Assembly (NCBI GenBank): GCA_038531945.1
Contig: JBCBBH010000006.1
Location: 105,869-169,868, forward strand
Direction of reading: 5' to 3'
From: CALBPI01 sp038531945
GTDB lineage: Bacteria > Pseudomonadota > Gammaproteobacteria > Steroidobacterales > Woeseiaceae
DNA: 64,000 nucleotides
Shown piece by piece: positions 54,447 to 63,102 of this stretch (within the stretch, counting starts at the first letter, position 1; every line of letters begins with the position of its first letter). The position numbers were made by a program, and so were the translations under genes. The notes below the pieces were generated by a model. The model was not told where the DNA came from. It saw only the letters and a list, made by a program, of their open reading frames with translations, and ran no database searches.

Positions 54447-56486
54447 TTATTCATCGAGATATTGATGGAGCCAAGCGTTGACCTGCTCATGCCAATGCAT
54501 TGAGTTGTGCGGCTTCAAAACCCAGTGGTTTTCATCGGGGAAGTACAGGAATCGACTCTCGATGCCCTGTCGCTGCAGTGCGGTGAATGTGGCGATGCCT
54601 TGCGTGATCGGCACTCGGTAGTCGAGTTCGCCGTGAATCACGAGCATCGGTGCTCGCCACTGATTCACAAATAGCGCGGGATTGTGTTTCTCATGCCCTT
54701 CTGGATTCTGGAAATAGGGACCACCGTGCTCCCACTCTGGGAACCAGAGCTCTTCAGTAGCGAAGTACATCGACCGATTGTCAAAAATGCCATCATGGTT
54801 GACCAAGCAGTCGAACCGATCTGGCCACTGGCTGGCAATCCAGTTGATCATGTATCCGCCGTAAGACGCACCCAAGGCGCATACTCGGTCGCCGTCCAGG
54901 AAATCGAACTGCTCAAGGGCTGCGGCCAAACCGAGCTGTAGGTCTTCGAGCGGCTTACCACCCCAATCGTCGGTAATGCTGTCCGTGAAGGCTTGGCCGT
55001 AGCCGGTGGAGCCGTGGAAGTCGATGATGACTGACGCAAAGCCCTGACCCGCATAGGTTTGCGGGTTCCAGCGGTAATGGAAATTGTTCGCGAAGCTGCC
55101 CTGCGGTCCACCGTGGATCAAGAATGCGATCGGGTAGCTCGCCCGTCGCTTGAAATTCGCGGGCTTGACGACGAAGCCGTAGACCGTATCCCCGTTCGCA
55201 CCTTCAAACGAAAACTGCTCGTACTCGCCCATTTCAACGCCGTCGAGCGCCGCAGCCGTGAAAGCGGTTAGTTGCGACGTTTGATCCGTTTCCAGATCCA
55301 ATGCATAAAGCTCAGCCGGCGACGTGAACGTACTCATCGTGTAGACAATTCGATCGCCGGTCGCTGCAAACGCGCCGAGCGAGCCACCACCGATCAGCTT
55401 GACCGGCGCGCTGCCGTCGATACCGACGCGCCACAAAGTTTTGTGACCGACGTCCTGAGCGGGCGCCAGAATGAACTGTCCGTCCGGCGCGAAGGTGATG
55501 CTGGATGGCGAACGATCCCAGTCCGCCGCCAAAGCGCGTGTTTCACCAGACTTCAAATCCCGCAACTGGATCCGATACTGGTCGGCTTCGAAGCCAGGGC
55601 GCGCCATGGCCTTGTAGGCCAAGTATCGGCCATCCGGACCGACAATCGGCGCGGTATCCCAAGCCTGATTGTCTGCCGTCAGATTCTCCGGGGCGGTCGG
55701 TTTGTTGAGCGATGTTGAGTAAATATCGAAATTTGTGGAAGCGGGCTCTGATGCGTCGCGAAGTCGTGCGGCAAAGAAAAGCGACTTGCCATCCGGCGAG
55801 ATTGCATACTCTTCATTGCCACCCCACACACGCGAAGGAACATCCGCATCGATCAGCGTCACTCGGACTGGCTCGCCGCTCGCGACGCCGTTCTCGTCCA
55901 ACGCAATCGAGAACAACTGTGAACGGGTGTCGTCCATCCAGTAGTCCCAGTGGCGCATGAACAGTTGGTCGTACTGCTTCGCCGAGACTTTGGTGTCGGC
56001 GGACGCGTCCATACGCTCCGTTGTGCATGCCAAATCGTCGCAATCCAGATAAACCGACAACGACACGACTAGGCGATCACCGGCAGGGGATGCACGATAA
56101 GACCCGACCGACAGCGGTAGATCGGTGACCGGTTGCGCTTCGCCCCCATCAATCGGCAAGCGCCAGACTTGCGTTGAATCGCCACGATTTGACAGAAACA
56201 GGATGGACTGTCCGTCTGCGCTCCAGGATGGTGATGTGTCGCTCGCCACATGCGTCGTCAGGCGTCTTGCCTCACCCCCATCAACCGGGCTCATCCAAAG
56301 GTCGTAGTGCCCCTTGTCGGCCTCCAGATCGGCATGACGAACCGGGTAAACCACCATGGTTCCGTCCGGAGACACGACAGGCGCGCCCACGCGGTCCAGC
56401 GCGACGAGGTGCTCGGCGGTGAAAGGCTCTGCACCCCCGGCAATGGATAAGGAGAATAAAACGACGGAACAGGCGATACGCAGCAT
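54447..56486 (-). CDS. S9-family peptidase (acylaminoacyl-peptidase type), exported
   Basis: 679 residues with signal peptide ending near GGAEPFT. Propeller repeats fill about 20-380 (APVVSPDGTMVVYPVRHAD, PSWSADGQSILFLSNRG, ITFAPDGQFILAP). Catalytic domain: nucleophile Ser in CALGASYGGYMINW, acid in HGELDYRVPITQG, His in PDENHWVLKP. Intact. It lies upstream of cysJ on the same strand in the map, but its stop is 173 bp before the cysJ start with a separate promoter region, so a functional link is not implied. Confidence 0.94.
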   Translation of the reverse strand: MLRIACSVVLFSLSIAGGAEPFTAEHLVALDRVGAPVVSPDGTMVVYPVRHADLEADKGHYDLWMSPVDGGEARRLTTHVASDTSPSWSADGQSILFLSNRGDSTQVWRLPIDGGEAQPVTDLPLSVGSYRASPAGDRLVVSLSVYLDCDDLACTTERMDASADTKVSAKQYDQLFMRHWDYWMDDTRSQLFSIALDENGVASGEPVRVTLIDADVPSRVWGGNEEYAISPDGKSLFFAARLRDASEPASTNFDIYSTSLNKPTAPENLTADNQAWDTAPIVGPDGRYLAYKAMARPGFEADQYRIQLRDLKSGETRALAADWDRSPSSITFAPDGQFILAPAQDVGHKTLWRVGIDGSAPVKLIGGGSLGAFAATGDRIVYTMSTFTSPAELYALDLETDQTSQLTAFTAAALDGVEMGEYEQFSFEGANGDTVYGFVVKPANFKRRASYPIAFLIHGGPQGSFANNFHYRWNPQTYAGQGFASVIIDFHGSTGYGQAFTDSITDDWGGKPLEDLQLGLAAALEQFDFLDGDRVCALGASYGGYMINWIASQWPDRFDCLVNHDGIFDNRSMYFATEELWFPEWEHGGPYFQNPEGHEKHNPALFVNQWRAPMLVIHGELDYRVPITQGIATFTALQRQGIESRFLYFPDENHWVLKPHNSMHWHEQVNAWLHQYLDE

Positions 56487-56656
56487 AACGAGTCTCTGTG
56501 TAATTCAGCTAGCCCGCTAGTTTAGATTAGCTGCGATGCATGACAAGCCGCGAAGGTCGACTATTGCCGCGGTTCTTGTCACTCTTGACTCGCTATTCGA
56601 CACATCGAGCGATGATTCCACAGCGAAATCCGACACAACAATGAGAAGCCGTGCCC

Positions 56657-58984
56657 ATGACAACGTCTCCGAGAACACTCACGATATGCGCCCTACTCGC
56701 TTTGCTTGCGAACGCGGCTGCGTGTCAAACCGTCGACGATAGAGGCGAAGCGCCCATGACCTACGCGACAACACTCAGCAACGAGCTGATCTTCGAGCAA
56801 CGTTTGTATGATGCGGAATCGCCGGTCGCATCGCGCTGGCATCCGGACGGCGCTTCATTCACGGTGCTCGAGGTGAATCCCGCGTATGAGGATGCAGCCT
56901 TGGCAGTCGACGACACAGGCGATCTCGTCGAACAGCCGAAGGACCTCGTGAGCTACGACTTCGAGACGTTGGAACGTACGGTCATCCTGTCTGCTGAAGA
57001 CCTGGTTGTCCCTGGCACGGACAAACCCCTCGTTATTGACGATTACGCTTGGTCCAAAGACCAAAGCAAGCTGCTGTTGTACGCCAATAGCGTGCGAGTG
57101 TGGCGCGTTAAGTCACGCGGCGACTATTTTGCGCTAGATCTCGAATCAGGATTGATTGCGCAGTTGGGTGGGCCGGACGCCGAGCCGAGTACTCTGCAAT
57201 TCGCAAAGTTCTCGCCGGACGGCAAGAAAGTCGCCTACGTACGCGAGGCCAACGTCTCCGTTGAAGATCTGGAATCTGGGGCAATTGTTCAACTCACCGA
57301 ACGGACCAGCGACGACATCATCAACGGCATCATGAGTTGGGCCTACGAAGAGGAGTTCAGTATTCGTGATGGTTTTCGATGGAGCCCCGATGGCTCGCAC
57401 ATCGCATTTTGGCAGTTCGATACCTCCGGCGTGCGAGACTTCTTGCTGATCAACAACACCGACAGCCTGTATCCAACGGTCACACGTATTCCATACCCGA
57501 AAGTTGGAGAGACTGTCTCAGCAGCACGAATCGGCATTGCCGCTATTGAGTCGGGCAAAACCGTATGGGCGTCGGTTCCTGGTGATCCACGAGATAACTA
57601 CATCCCGCGCATGCAGTGGACGGATCGAAGTGACGAGTTGCTGCTGCAGCACGTGAACCGAAAGCAGGATACCAACACGATCTATCTCGTCGACGCCGCG
57701 ACTGGCGAAAGCCAAAACATTTTTGTTGATCAAGAAGCGGAGCATCTCGACGATTTTCACGACGTGGAGTGGCTCGATGACGGTCATACATTTGCGTTTG
57801 TTTCGGAGCGCAACGGATGGCGCCACGTGCACAAGGTGTCGCGCGATGGTACCTCGGTCGAAGACTTGACACCCGGCGACTACGACATCGCCGAGCTCCT
57901 GAAAATCGACACGGAAGGTGGTTGGATCTATTTCACCGCATCGCCCGATCACATGGGCCAGCGATATCTGTATCGCGCGCCTCTGAGCGGATTCGGTGAC
58001 AAAGTTCGCCTTACGCCGGAAGGCTATACCGGGACGAACGCCTACAAGATATCAGACGATGGCAGACATGCCGTCCATACCCATTCTTCGTTCATGCAGC
58101 CGCCTCAATATCGACTCATTGCACTTGAGACCCATCGGGTGCTCGAGACGTTCGAGGATAACCAAGCACTGATTGATCGCATAGCCGCACTCGATCTCGG
58201 GACACACGAATTTTTCCAAGTTCAAGCCCAAGATGATCTGACGCTCGATGGCTACATCATTTATCCGCCTGATTTTGACCCGGCAAAGCAGTATCCGTTA
58301 GTGAACTTCGTCTACGGTGAGGTGGCGGGTCAGACGGTACGTGACGCTTGGGGCGGACACCGCCATCTGTGGCATCTGTTGATGGCGCAAAAGGGATACC
58401 TCGTCGCATCCGTGGACAATCGCGGCACGCCTTCGTTACGCGGACGAGATTTTCGAAAAGCCCTGTATGGCGGGATCGGTGTTCTGTCGTCGCGGGATCA
58501 AGCGGATTCCCTTAAAGCCATGATGGATCGGTGGTCCTTTATCGACCCGGACCGGGTCGGGATATGGGGCCATTCTGGCGGCGGCTCGATGACACTGAAT
58601 ATGCTCTTCCGTTATCCGGAGTTATACAAAGTCGGCGTATCACGTGCACCGGTACCGGACCAGCGCTTGTATGACGCGATCTACCAGGAGCGTTATTCGG
58701 GTTTGCTCGAAGATCACGCAGAAGGTTATGAGCAAGGCTCACCGATCACACACGCCAACAACCTCGAAGGCAAGCTGCTGCTAGTTCACGGGACCGGTGA
58801 CGATAACGTGCACTACCAGGGTAGCGAACGCCTCATCGATGAGCTTGTTCGACTGAACAAGAAATTCGACTTCATCTCGTATCCCAACCGCACTCACGGC
58901 CTACGTGAGCGGGAAGGCACCCTACTCCATTTGCATTCGAGCATGAGCGATTACTTTGACGAGCACCTCGCAGCAACACCATGA
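56657..58984 (+). CDS. S9B dipeptidyl-peptidase IV-type peptidase, lipoprotein-like
   Basis: 775 residues from ATG 56657; a GTG two codons earlier is possible. The signal ends at NAAACQ, a possible lipobox. Residues about 35-500 form the DPP-IV propeller; the double-Glu motif WAYEEEFSIRDGFRWSPDG that anchors the substrate amino terminus is present. Catalytic residues: Ser in GIWGHSGGGSMTLNML, Asp in HGTGDDNVHYQG, His in YPNRTHGL. It should release N-terminal dipeptides. It is divergent from the other S9 gene (170 bp) and overlaps the next gene by four bases. Confidence 0.94.
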   Translation: MTTSPRTLTICALLALLANAAACQTVDDRGEAPMTYATTLSNELIFEQRLYDAESPVASRWHPDGASFTVLEVNPAYEDAALAVDDTGDLVEQPKDLVSYDFETLERTVILSAEDLVVPGTDKPLVIDDYAWSKDQSKLLLYANSVRVWRVKSRGDYFALDLESGLIAQLGGPDAEPSTLQFAKFSPDGKKVAYVREANVSVEDLESGAIVQLTERTSDDIINGIMSWAYEEEFSIRDGFRWSPDGSHIAFWQFDTSGVRDFLLINNTDSLYPTVTRIPYPKVGETVSAARIGIAAIESGKTVWASVPGDPRDNYIPRMQWTDRSDELLLQHVNRKQDTNTIYLVDAATGESQNIFVDQEAEHLDDFHDVEWLDDGHTFAFVSERNGWRHVHKVSRDGTSVEDLTPGDYDIAELLKIDTEGGWIYFTASPDHMGQRYLYRAPLSGFGDKVRLTPEGYTGTNAYKISDDGRHAVHTHSSFMQPPQYRLIALETHRVLETFEDNQALIDRIAALDLGTHEFFQVQAQDDLTLDGYIIYPPDFDPAKQYPLVNFVYGEVAGQTVRDAWGGHRHLWHLLMAQKGYLVASVDNRGTPSLRGRDFRKALYGGIGVLSSRDQADSLKAMMDRWSFIDPDRVGIWGHSGGGSMTLNMLFRYPELYKVGVSRAPVPDQRLYDAIYQERYSGLLEDHAEGYEQGSPITHANNLEGKLLLVHGTGDDNVHYQGSERLIDELVRLNKKFDFISYPNRTHGLREREGTLLHLHSSMSDYFDEHLAATP

Positions 58985-59298
58985 TTGAGCAACTGGTCTC
59001 TCACGTCTTAACGAACGGCCTGGTTCGGTTTCAACGACCACTGATCCTTGCGCTGATGGTCGCAGCCGCACTCGCTTTCGTCGGTCTCACTATCTGGGGA
59101 ACCCATTGGACGACCACGCTGTTTCTAAAGACTCGACCCTGGTTGGTCGATCCGATTCCGTGGGTGGGATTAGTGGCCGCGCCGTTACTCTTAGTTATCG
59201 CACCACTGTTGCTCGCTTGGCTCTCCGCCCGGATGGCGCGAAAAGCTCTGCGTCAGATACGTGATGACGGACTGCAGTTCCTTGACGAAGGTCGCTAG
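58981..59298 (+). CDS. Small membrane protein coupled to the DPP-IV gene
   Basis: 105 residues. The ATG at 58981 overlaps the peptidase stop (ATGA). Two hydrophobic helices: LILALMVAAALAFVGLTIWG and WVGLVAAPLLLVIAPLLLAW, with a basic C-terminal tail (RMARKALRQIRDDGLQF). I know no family name. Coupling suggests a role tied to the peptidase, for example export or anchoring. Confidence 0.75.
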   Translation: MIEQLVSHVLTNGLVRFQRPLILALMVAAALAFVGLTIWGTHWTTTLFLKTRPWLVDPIPWVGLVAAPLLLVIAPLLLAWLSARMARKALRQIRDDGLQFLDEGR

Positions 59299-59414
59299 CA
59301 AATACAGTTTTTTTCAATCGAGGAGCCGCGATTACGTCGAGGCTCTAATCTAGATTCACTCGGTCAAGTCCCGCCGGCCCCTCGGCGCTCCAGCCTTCCT
59401 CTCATATTCGCCGT

Positions 59415-60470
59415 TCACGGGCGAGCTTGCGAGAACAACTCTCTTGCAAGATCGGCAACCAATTCAGGTTTCTCCGCATGTATAAAATGATTGGCATCCA
59501 CAATCACGACTTTGCCGTGTGGCAGCAGTCCAGCTGAGTATGCGTATTCCTCAGGGTGCTGTCCTGGATCGTCATCACCCTGCACGATGAACACCGGCAT
59601 GGTCAGATTGGGAATCGTATGTCGCAATCGGAATTCGCGTTCGATGTCGAAACTCGTCCCACGAAATGTTCTTGCCGCGGCCTCTGCCGTGCCGGGGAAT
59701 CCCCATTCCCATGCCAAGCGCTCGATTTCTTCCTCTGGCAATTTGACTGACACATAGTCCCCCGAATAGAGCCCTTCAATTAAGTTAGGTCGGCTTTGAA
59801 ATTCGACGGTCGCCATTTGAGCGTGCGGTGGGCGTGGAAGCCCATGCGGTTGGTCAAATGACTGTTGCATACGAAGGAACGACCGTACCCGCTGACTGAA
59901 GCGCGCATCCGCCAACAAGTGATCAGCGATAACGCTCCCGCGGTCGTGTGTGATTAGGTGAAGACGCGAGACATCGATACGCTCCAACAAGGCGATCAGA
60001 TCTTTAGCCACTGCCGAATAACTGACGTCAACATCGGCGCCCTTGGCCGACTGTCCATACCCGAGCGTGTCCACCGCTATGACGTAGTAATCATCTGCTA
60101 GCAGTCGCATCACTTTGGCATACGCATACCACGTGTCGGGATAGCCGTGCACAAAGAGTACGACATCCTTCTTTGGGTCACCTGCAGTCACGAAATGCCA
60201 AACCGCCTGCTTGGCTTGAACAAACCAATGAACACCGAATATTCCATCGCCGATGTGCTCAAGTTCGCCGTGTCGGTTCACCGTGTTTTTTGGTGCTGGC
60301 GCCGCTGTATAGCGATCTTTGTCAGTAACATAGTAAGGATAAGGATATGGTTCGTAGGAGGACGGGTCCCACGCAGGCTCAACCCCACCTGAATGCTCTT
60401 CGGCGACCAGCAGTGGCGATAACAATAGGAAAGAAAGGGTCAAACACAAAGGGCGCAACAAGCAACTCAT
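59415..60470 (-). CDS. Alpha/beta hydrolase, epoxide-hydrolase/haloalkane-dehalogenase type, exported
   Basis: 351 residues from the ATG at 60470 with GGGAG seven bases before; longer starts exist but lack a signal peptide. Signal ends near LLVAEEHSG. HGYPDTWYAY provides the oxyanion residue region; the nucleophile is Asp in LITHDRGSVIADHLL, which places it with epoxide hydrolases and dehalogenases rather than Ser esterases; FIVQGDDDPGQHPEEYAY and VDANHFIHAEKPE hold the acid and catalytic His. Periplasmic; substrate unknown. Confidence 0.9.
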   Translation of the reverse strand: MSCLLRPLCLTLSFLLLSPLLVAEEHSGGVEPAWDPSSYEPYPYPYYVTDKDRYTAAPAPKNTVNRHGELEHIGDGIFGVHWFVQAKQAVWHFVTAGDPKKDVVLFVHGYPDTWYAYAKVMRLLADDYYVIAVDTLGYGQSAKGADVDVSYSAVAKDLIALLERIDVSRLHLITHDRGSVIADHLLADARFSQRVRSFLRMQQSFDQPHGLPRPPHAQMATVEFQSRPNLIEGLYSGDYVSVKLPEEEIERLAWEWGFPGTAEAAARTFRGTSFDIEREFRLRHTIPNLTMPVFIVQGDDDPGQHPEEYAYSAGLLPHGKVVIVDANHFIHAEKPELVADLARELFSQARP

Positions 60471-60820
60471 GATCAATCTCCCTAGACAATCGACAACACG
60501 CCGTGCCCTGCGACCGACCGCAGTGGTGTAGTCGTTCACAAAGCGCGAATTCAAACTGCGATGCCATGCTGGCACACAGACCACGCTGTCGATAAGCACG
60601 CCAAGGCGCAGCCAATGCGCGTTCATGCCGTACCCATGAATTGGATCGATGAAAGTAAGCGAAAAGAAGGGAAAAGAGGTCGAACCGAATTAACACAACC
60701 TCGCAAGCAAAGCGGTCAACCCGATCTGGTAAAACCCTGCGAGCTCCAAGACGTTTCGCAGACGCTAGCAGCCCGCCAATGCGCGAGCTACATGCATACC
60801 TATGCGAACGAGAGCCTGGT
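60471..60820. other. Intergenic, 350 bp, no gene seen
   Basis: Between the DUF2891 stop and the start of the alpha/beta hydrolase gene, both minus strand. It must hold the hydrolase promoter. The open frames crossing it have no start site signal and no motif. No palindrome longer than six bases per arm was noticed. Confidence 0.45.
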
Positions 60821-61897
60821 TCAGCGCGGCCGAGTCAGCGCGTAAATCGCAAACGAACCCAACCAGTGAGAGCCGACGTAGTGGTCGCCCGTGACAAACG
60901 GTAGCGAAGCAGCAAGATGCCGGTCCGCCATCGATCTGAGCGCCTCTGCCTGCTCGGCATCCTCTACTGCGTTTGCGATCACGAACAGATTCCAGGTTCG
61001 ACTGAGGTTCAATCCATCGAGGTGTACGATCTTCGGATCGGTACGATCGCTGACGTCTGCAGGTTCTAAACCCGCACCCTCGCCTAACGCGGGCAGAAAC
61101 TCCGCAAGCCAATTTTCGAACTGATCAGTCGGGAGCACGCGCGACATCAATGCGGCCTCTTCCAAGCACGCAGACAGGAAGTCCTCACCGCTCGGTTCCC
61201 ACGTGATCGGACACGCCGTGTCTTCGCCGTAGTAACGTATGGCCGTGTCTTTGATCAGTTCGGCGAACTCATCGTCTTCAACAACAATGGCGTAGTCATA
61301 CGCGAATGACAGGCCGAACGCGGTGTTGGGATGTACGCCAGTTCTCACCGGATAGGTCTGTATCGGCAGGAATTCGACGTAGCGATCTCGGATGTATGTC
61401 GCCAGCGGTTGCAGTGCACTCGCCATCGACAGGGCCCGCGGTTCGTCCCAACTGACTAACTCGCTTTGCAATTGCAGGAGCCATGCCCAGCCGTACATGC
61501 GCTCCCAGCTTTTCGATTCCTGTTTGAAGTAGACAAGTTCGGTAGCGATGTTGTCGACAGTGATGGACTCCATCAACAATTCGAACACCTCTTCCCGATC
61601 CGCTAGGTCGTTGTACTCTTTCAGTGCCTTGACCAACATCCAGTGCCCATGGACGGATGAATGCCAGTCATAGCAACCGAAGAACGCGGGATGCAGAGTC
61701 TTGGGCGACTGCAGGTGCGTGGCATCTCCCAATAGCTGATTCAGCTTGTTTGGGTATTCCTGAGGAATGCACTCAACCGCGAGATGGGTGAAGCGCGCCG
61801 CGTCCTCGGCTGTCATCGCAGGTTCGGCCCAGACAGGATTCGAGGTAGCGAATACGTAACCGAAGAGGAAGAACCCCAAGAGTCGGAAAGTCTGCAC
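60821..61897 (-). CDS. DUF2891-family exported protein
   Basis: 358 residues. Signal peptide ends near PVWAEPAM. The mature part is helical with HPAFFGCYDWHSSVHGHWM near residue 70, then YGWAWLLQLQSEL, VHPNTAFGLSFAYDYA and a C-terminal GDHYVGSHWLGSFAIYAL. These Trp/His clusters are the DUF2891 hallmark and look like an alpha/alpha-barrel active site, but the reaction is unknown. It stands alone, 350 bp downstream of the hydrolase start. Confidence 0.88.
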   Translation of the reverse strand: MQTFRLLGFFLFGYVFATSNPVWAEPAMTAEDAARFTHLAVECIPQEYPNKLNQLLGDATHLQSPKTLHPAFFGCYDWHSSVHGHWMLVKALKEYNDLADREEVFELLMESITVDNIATELVYFKQESKSWERMYGWAWLLQLQSELVSWDEPRALSMASALQPLATYIRDRYVEFLPIQTYPVRTGVHPNTAFGLSFAYDYAIVVEDDEFAELIKDTAIRYYGEDTACPITWEPSGEDFLSACLEEAALMSRVLPTDQFENWLAEFLPALGEGAGLEPADVSDRTDPKIVHLDGLNLSRTWNLFVIANAVEDAEQAEALRSMADRHLAASLPFVTGDHYVGSHWLGSFAIYALTRPR

Positions 61898-62137
61898 TTG
61901 TTTTATCTCACGTCTATACGAAGCGAGAAACTAGTATGGGTACGAATTGAAGTCCAGCATTGCCGATGCAAGAGGCTCAGAAAAATGATGCAATTGATCC
62001 GCACCCGAGGAAGTCAATGGTAGACAGGAGGTCTGCGCTTGCTCGTCGGATTCACTGGCAGCTAGTTCGACCCGAACGACCTCCAAACCTCTTTCTCTAT
62101 CTTCGGAACGAGTATCTTAGTGTCTGTTCTTTTGGTT
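61898..62137. other. Intergenic region leading into a repeat zone
   Basis: Promoter region of the DUF2891 gene, then sequence without credible ORFs. A diverged copy (TGTCTGTTCT, 62121-62130) of the repeat motif found just downstream is present. Nothing else recognised. Confidence 0.4.
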
Positions 62138-62323
62138 GTGCGCCTGTCCTAGTCGAGCTAATCAGTTCGACCCCAATTCCCGATCGGACAGTACTCTGGT
62201 CGAATCTCCGTACACCATCAACCCTCTTGGTCTCTTCAGTACGTGCCTGTCCTAGGGAGCTGCTAGGGAGCTAAGAGTGTCGTTTGACCGTCGTGCGTCG
62301 CGGTGAGGGTGTGCCTGTCCTAG
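62138..62323. repeat. Short direct repeats with core CCTGTCCTAG
   Basis: Three good copies of the core CCTGTCCTAG: 62143-62152, 62246-62255 and 62314-62323, the last two within an identical GTGCCTGTCCTAG (62243-62255 and 62311-62323). A diverged copy lies at 62121-62130 and another (CCTGTCCTCG) at 62657-62666 in the end of the next lipoprotein gene. A tandem CTAGGGAGCT pair sits at 62252-62261 and 62263-62272. The elements have the look of a dispersed intergenic repeat or of scars left by a mobile element. Confidence 0.7.
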
Positions 62324-62558
62324 CGGTCCGCTGTTTCTCAAGCGCTTTGATACGGTGCTGATCGGCAGTCATCGGACTCTGCTTAGGACTCACGCCGCGA
62401 CGCTCGTGGCGGTGTTGGCTGACCCACTTACCCATCGTCGAATGTCCAACTCCAACAGTACTGGCTGCTTCTCTCATGCTGTAGTTCTGATCGACAACCA
62501 ATTTTGCCGATTCGAGTCGGAATTCAGGATCAAAAAACGGTCTGCTTTTTCTGCTCAT
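62271..62558 (-). pseudogene. Truncated IS3-family transposase OrfA
   Basis: From the ATG at 62558 the first 76 residues read like IS3-group OrfA: FFDPEFRLESAKLVVDQNYS, MREAASTVGVGHSTMGKWV, SPMTADQHRIKALEKQ. At about 62331 this similarity ends and the frame runs through the GTGCCTGTCCTAG repeat into unrelated sequence, so the usual leucine-zipper end and the OrfB integrase are missing. It is a remnant, not a working insertion sequence. No terminal inverted repeats or target duplication were identified. Confidence 0.85.
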
Positions 62559-62646
62559 TGTTGACTCACCTAACCTCTCAGGTGATCTTATCACCTACAA
62601 TGAAGTGACCAAATTCACTATGCCACTGCACCTCGAAGACGTTTCT

Positions 62647-63102
62647 CTAGGGGCCCCCTGTCCTCGGGGGCGTTTCCAGTTCACGAGCGATAATTCGTGA
62701 GTTCAGAAGTTTGTACTTGCGGCAGTCCAGTCTTTTACATCGGTTCGTTGTTTTATTGATCAAGTCACCGCAAACAATACTGAAGAATACCTGCGGATTC
62801 CCACCTTCTGGCATCAGTTCGAAGAAGTCAATGTCGGTTAATACGCGTGCAGGGTACAGAAAAACAGTTTCACCGATTTCCTCTGGATGAAGAAAAAAGC
62901 TAACACCGTCTACATACAGACTCAGTGCACCGCTAATGCAAACAGTCTTGTCGGCCGCAGCATCTAACTGTCGATAATTTTCTTCTTTGAAAGCACTGAG
63001 ATGGATCGAAATGACGCCATTGCTGATCTGTGTTGTGCTGCACGAAACAAAACACAGAACAAAGAAAGATACAACTGCGAATCTGCTCAAAAAGTGGCGC
63101 AT
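62647..63102 (-). CDS. Small lipoprotein downstream of Rhs tip, possible immunity protein
   Basis: 151 residues from the ATG at 63100-63102, which overlaps the Rhs stop codon by one base. Lipoprotein signal with FVSC lipobox (Cys about residue 21). The mature part has a GxLSLYVDGVSFFLHPEEI-like region and a Cys/Lys-rich tail (CKRLDCRKYKLL). Not recognised by family. In Rhs loci the gene overlapping the toxin's 3' end is usually its immunity gene; a lipoprotein form would suit a toxin acting in the periplasm. The last 15 codons enter sequence with the CCTGTCCT repeat, so the C-terminus may be altered. Confidence 0.65.
   Translation of the reverse strand: MRHFLSRFAVVSFFVLCFVSCSTTQISNGVISIHLSAFKEENYRQLDAAADKTVCISGALSLYVDGVSFFLHPEEIGETVFLYPARVLTDIDFFELMPEGGNPQVFFSIVCGDLINKTTNRCKRLDCRKYKLLNSRIIARELETPPRTGGP

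Noticed and set aside
62271..62594. A functional IS3 element
   Set aside because: Only the first 76 OrfA residues remain, OrfB is missing and no terminal repeats are visible.
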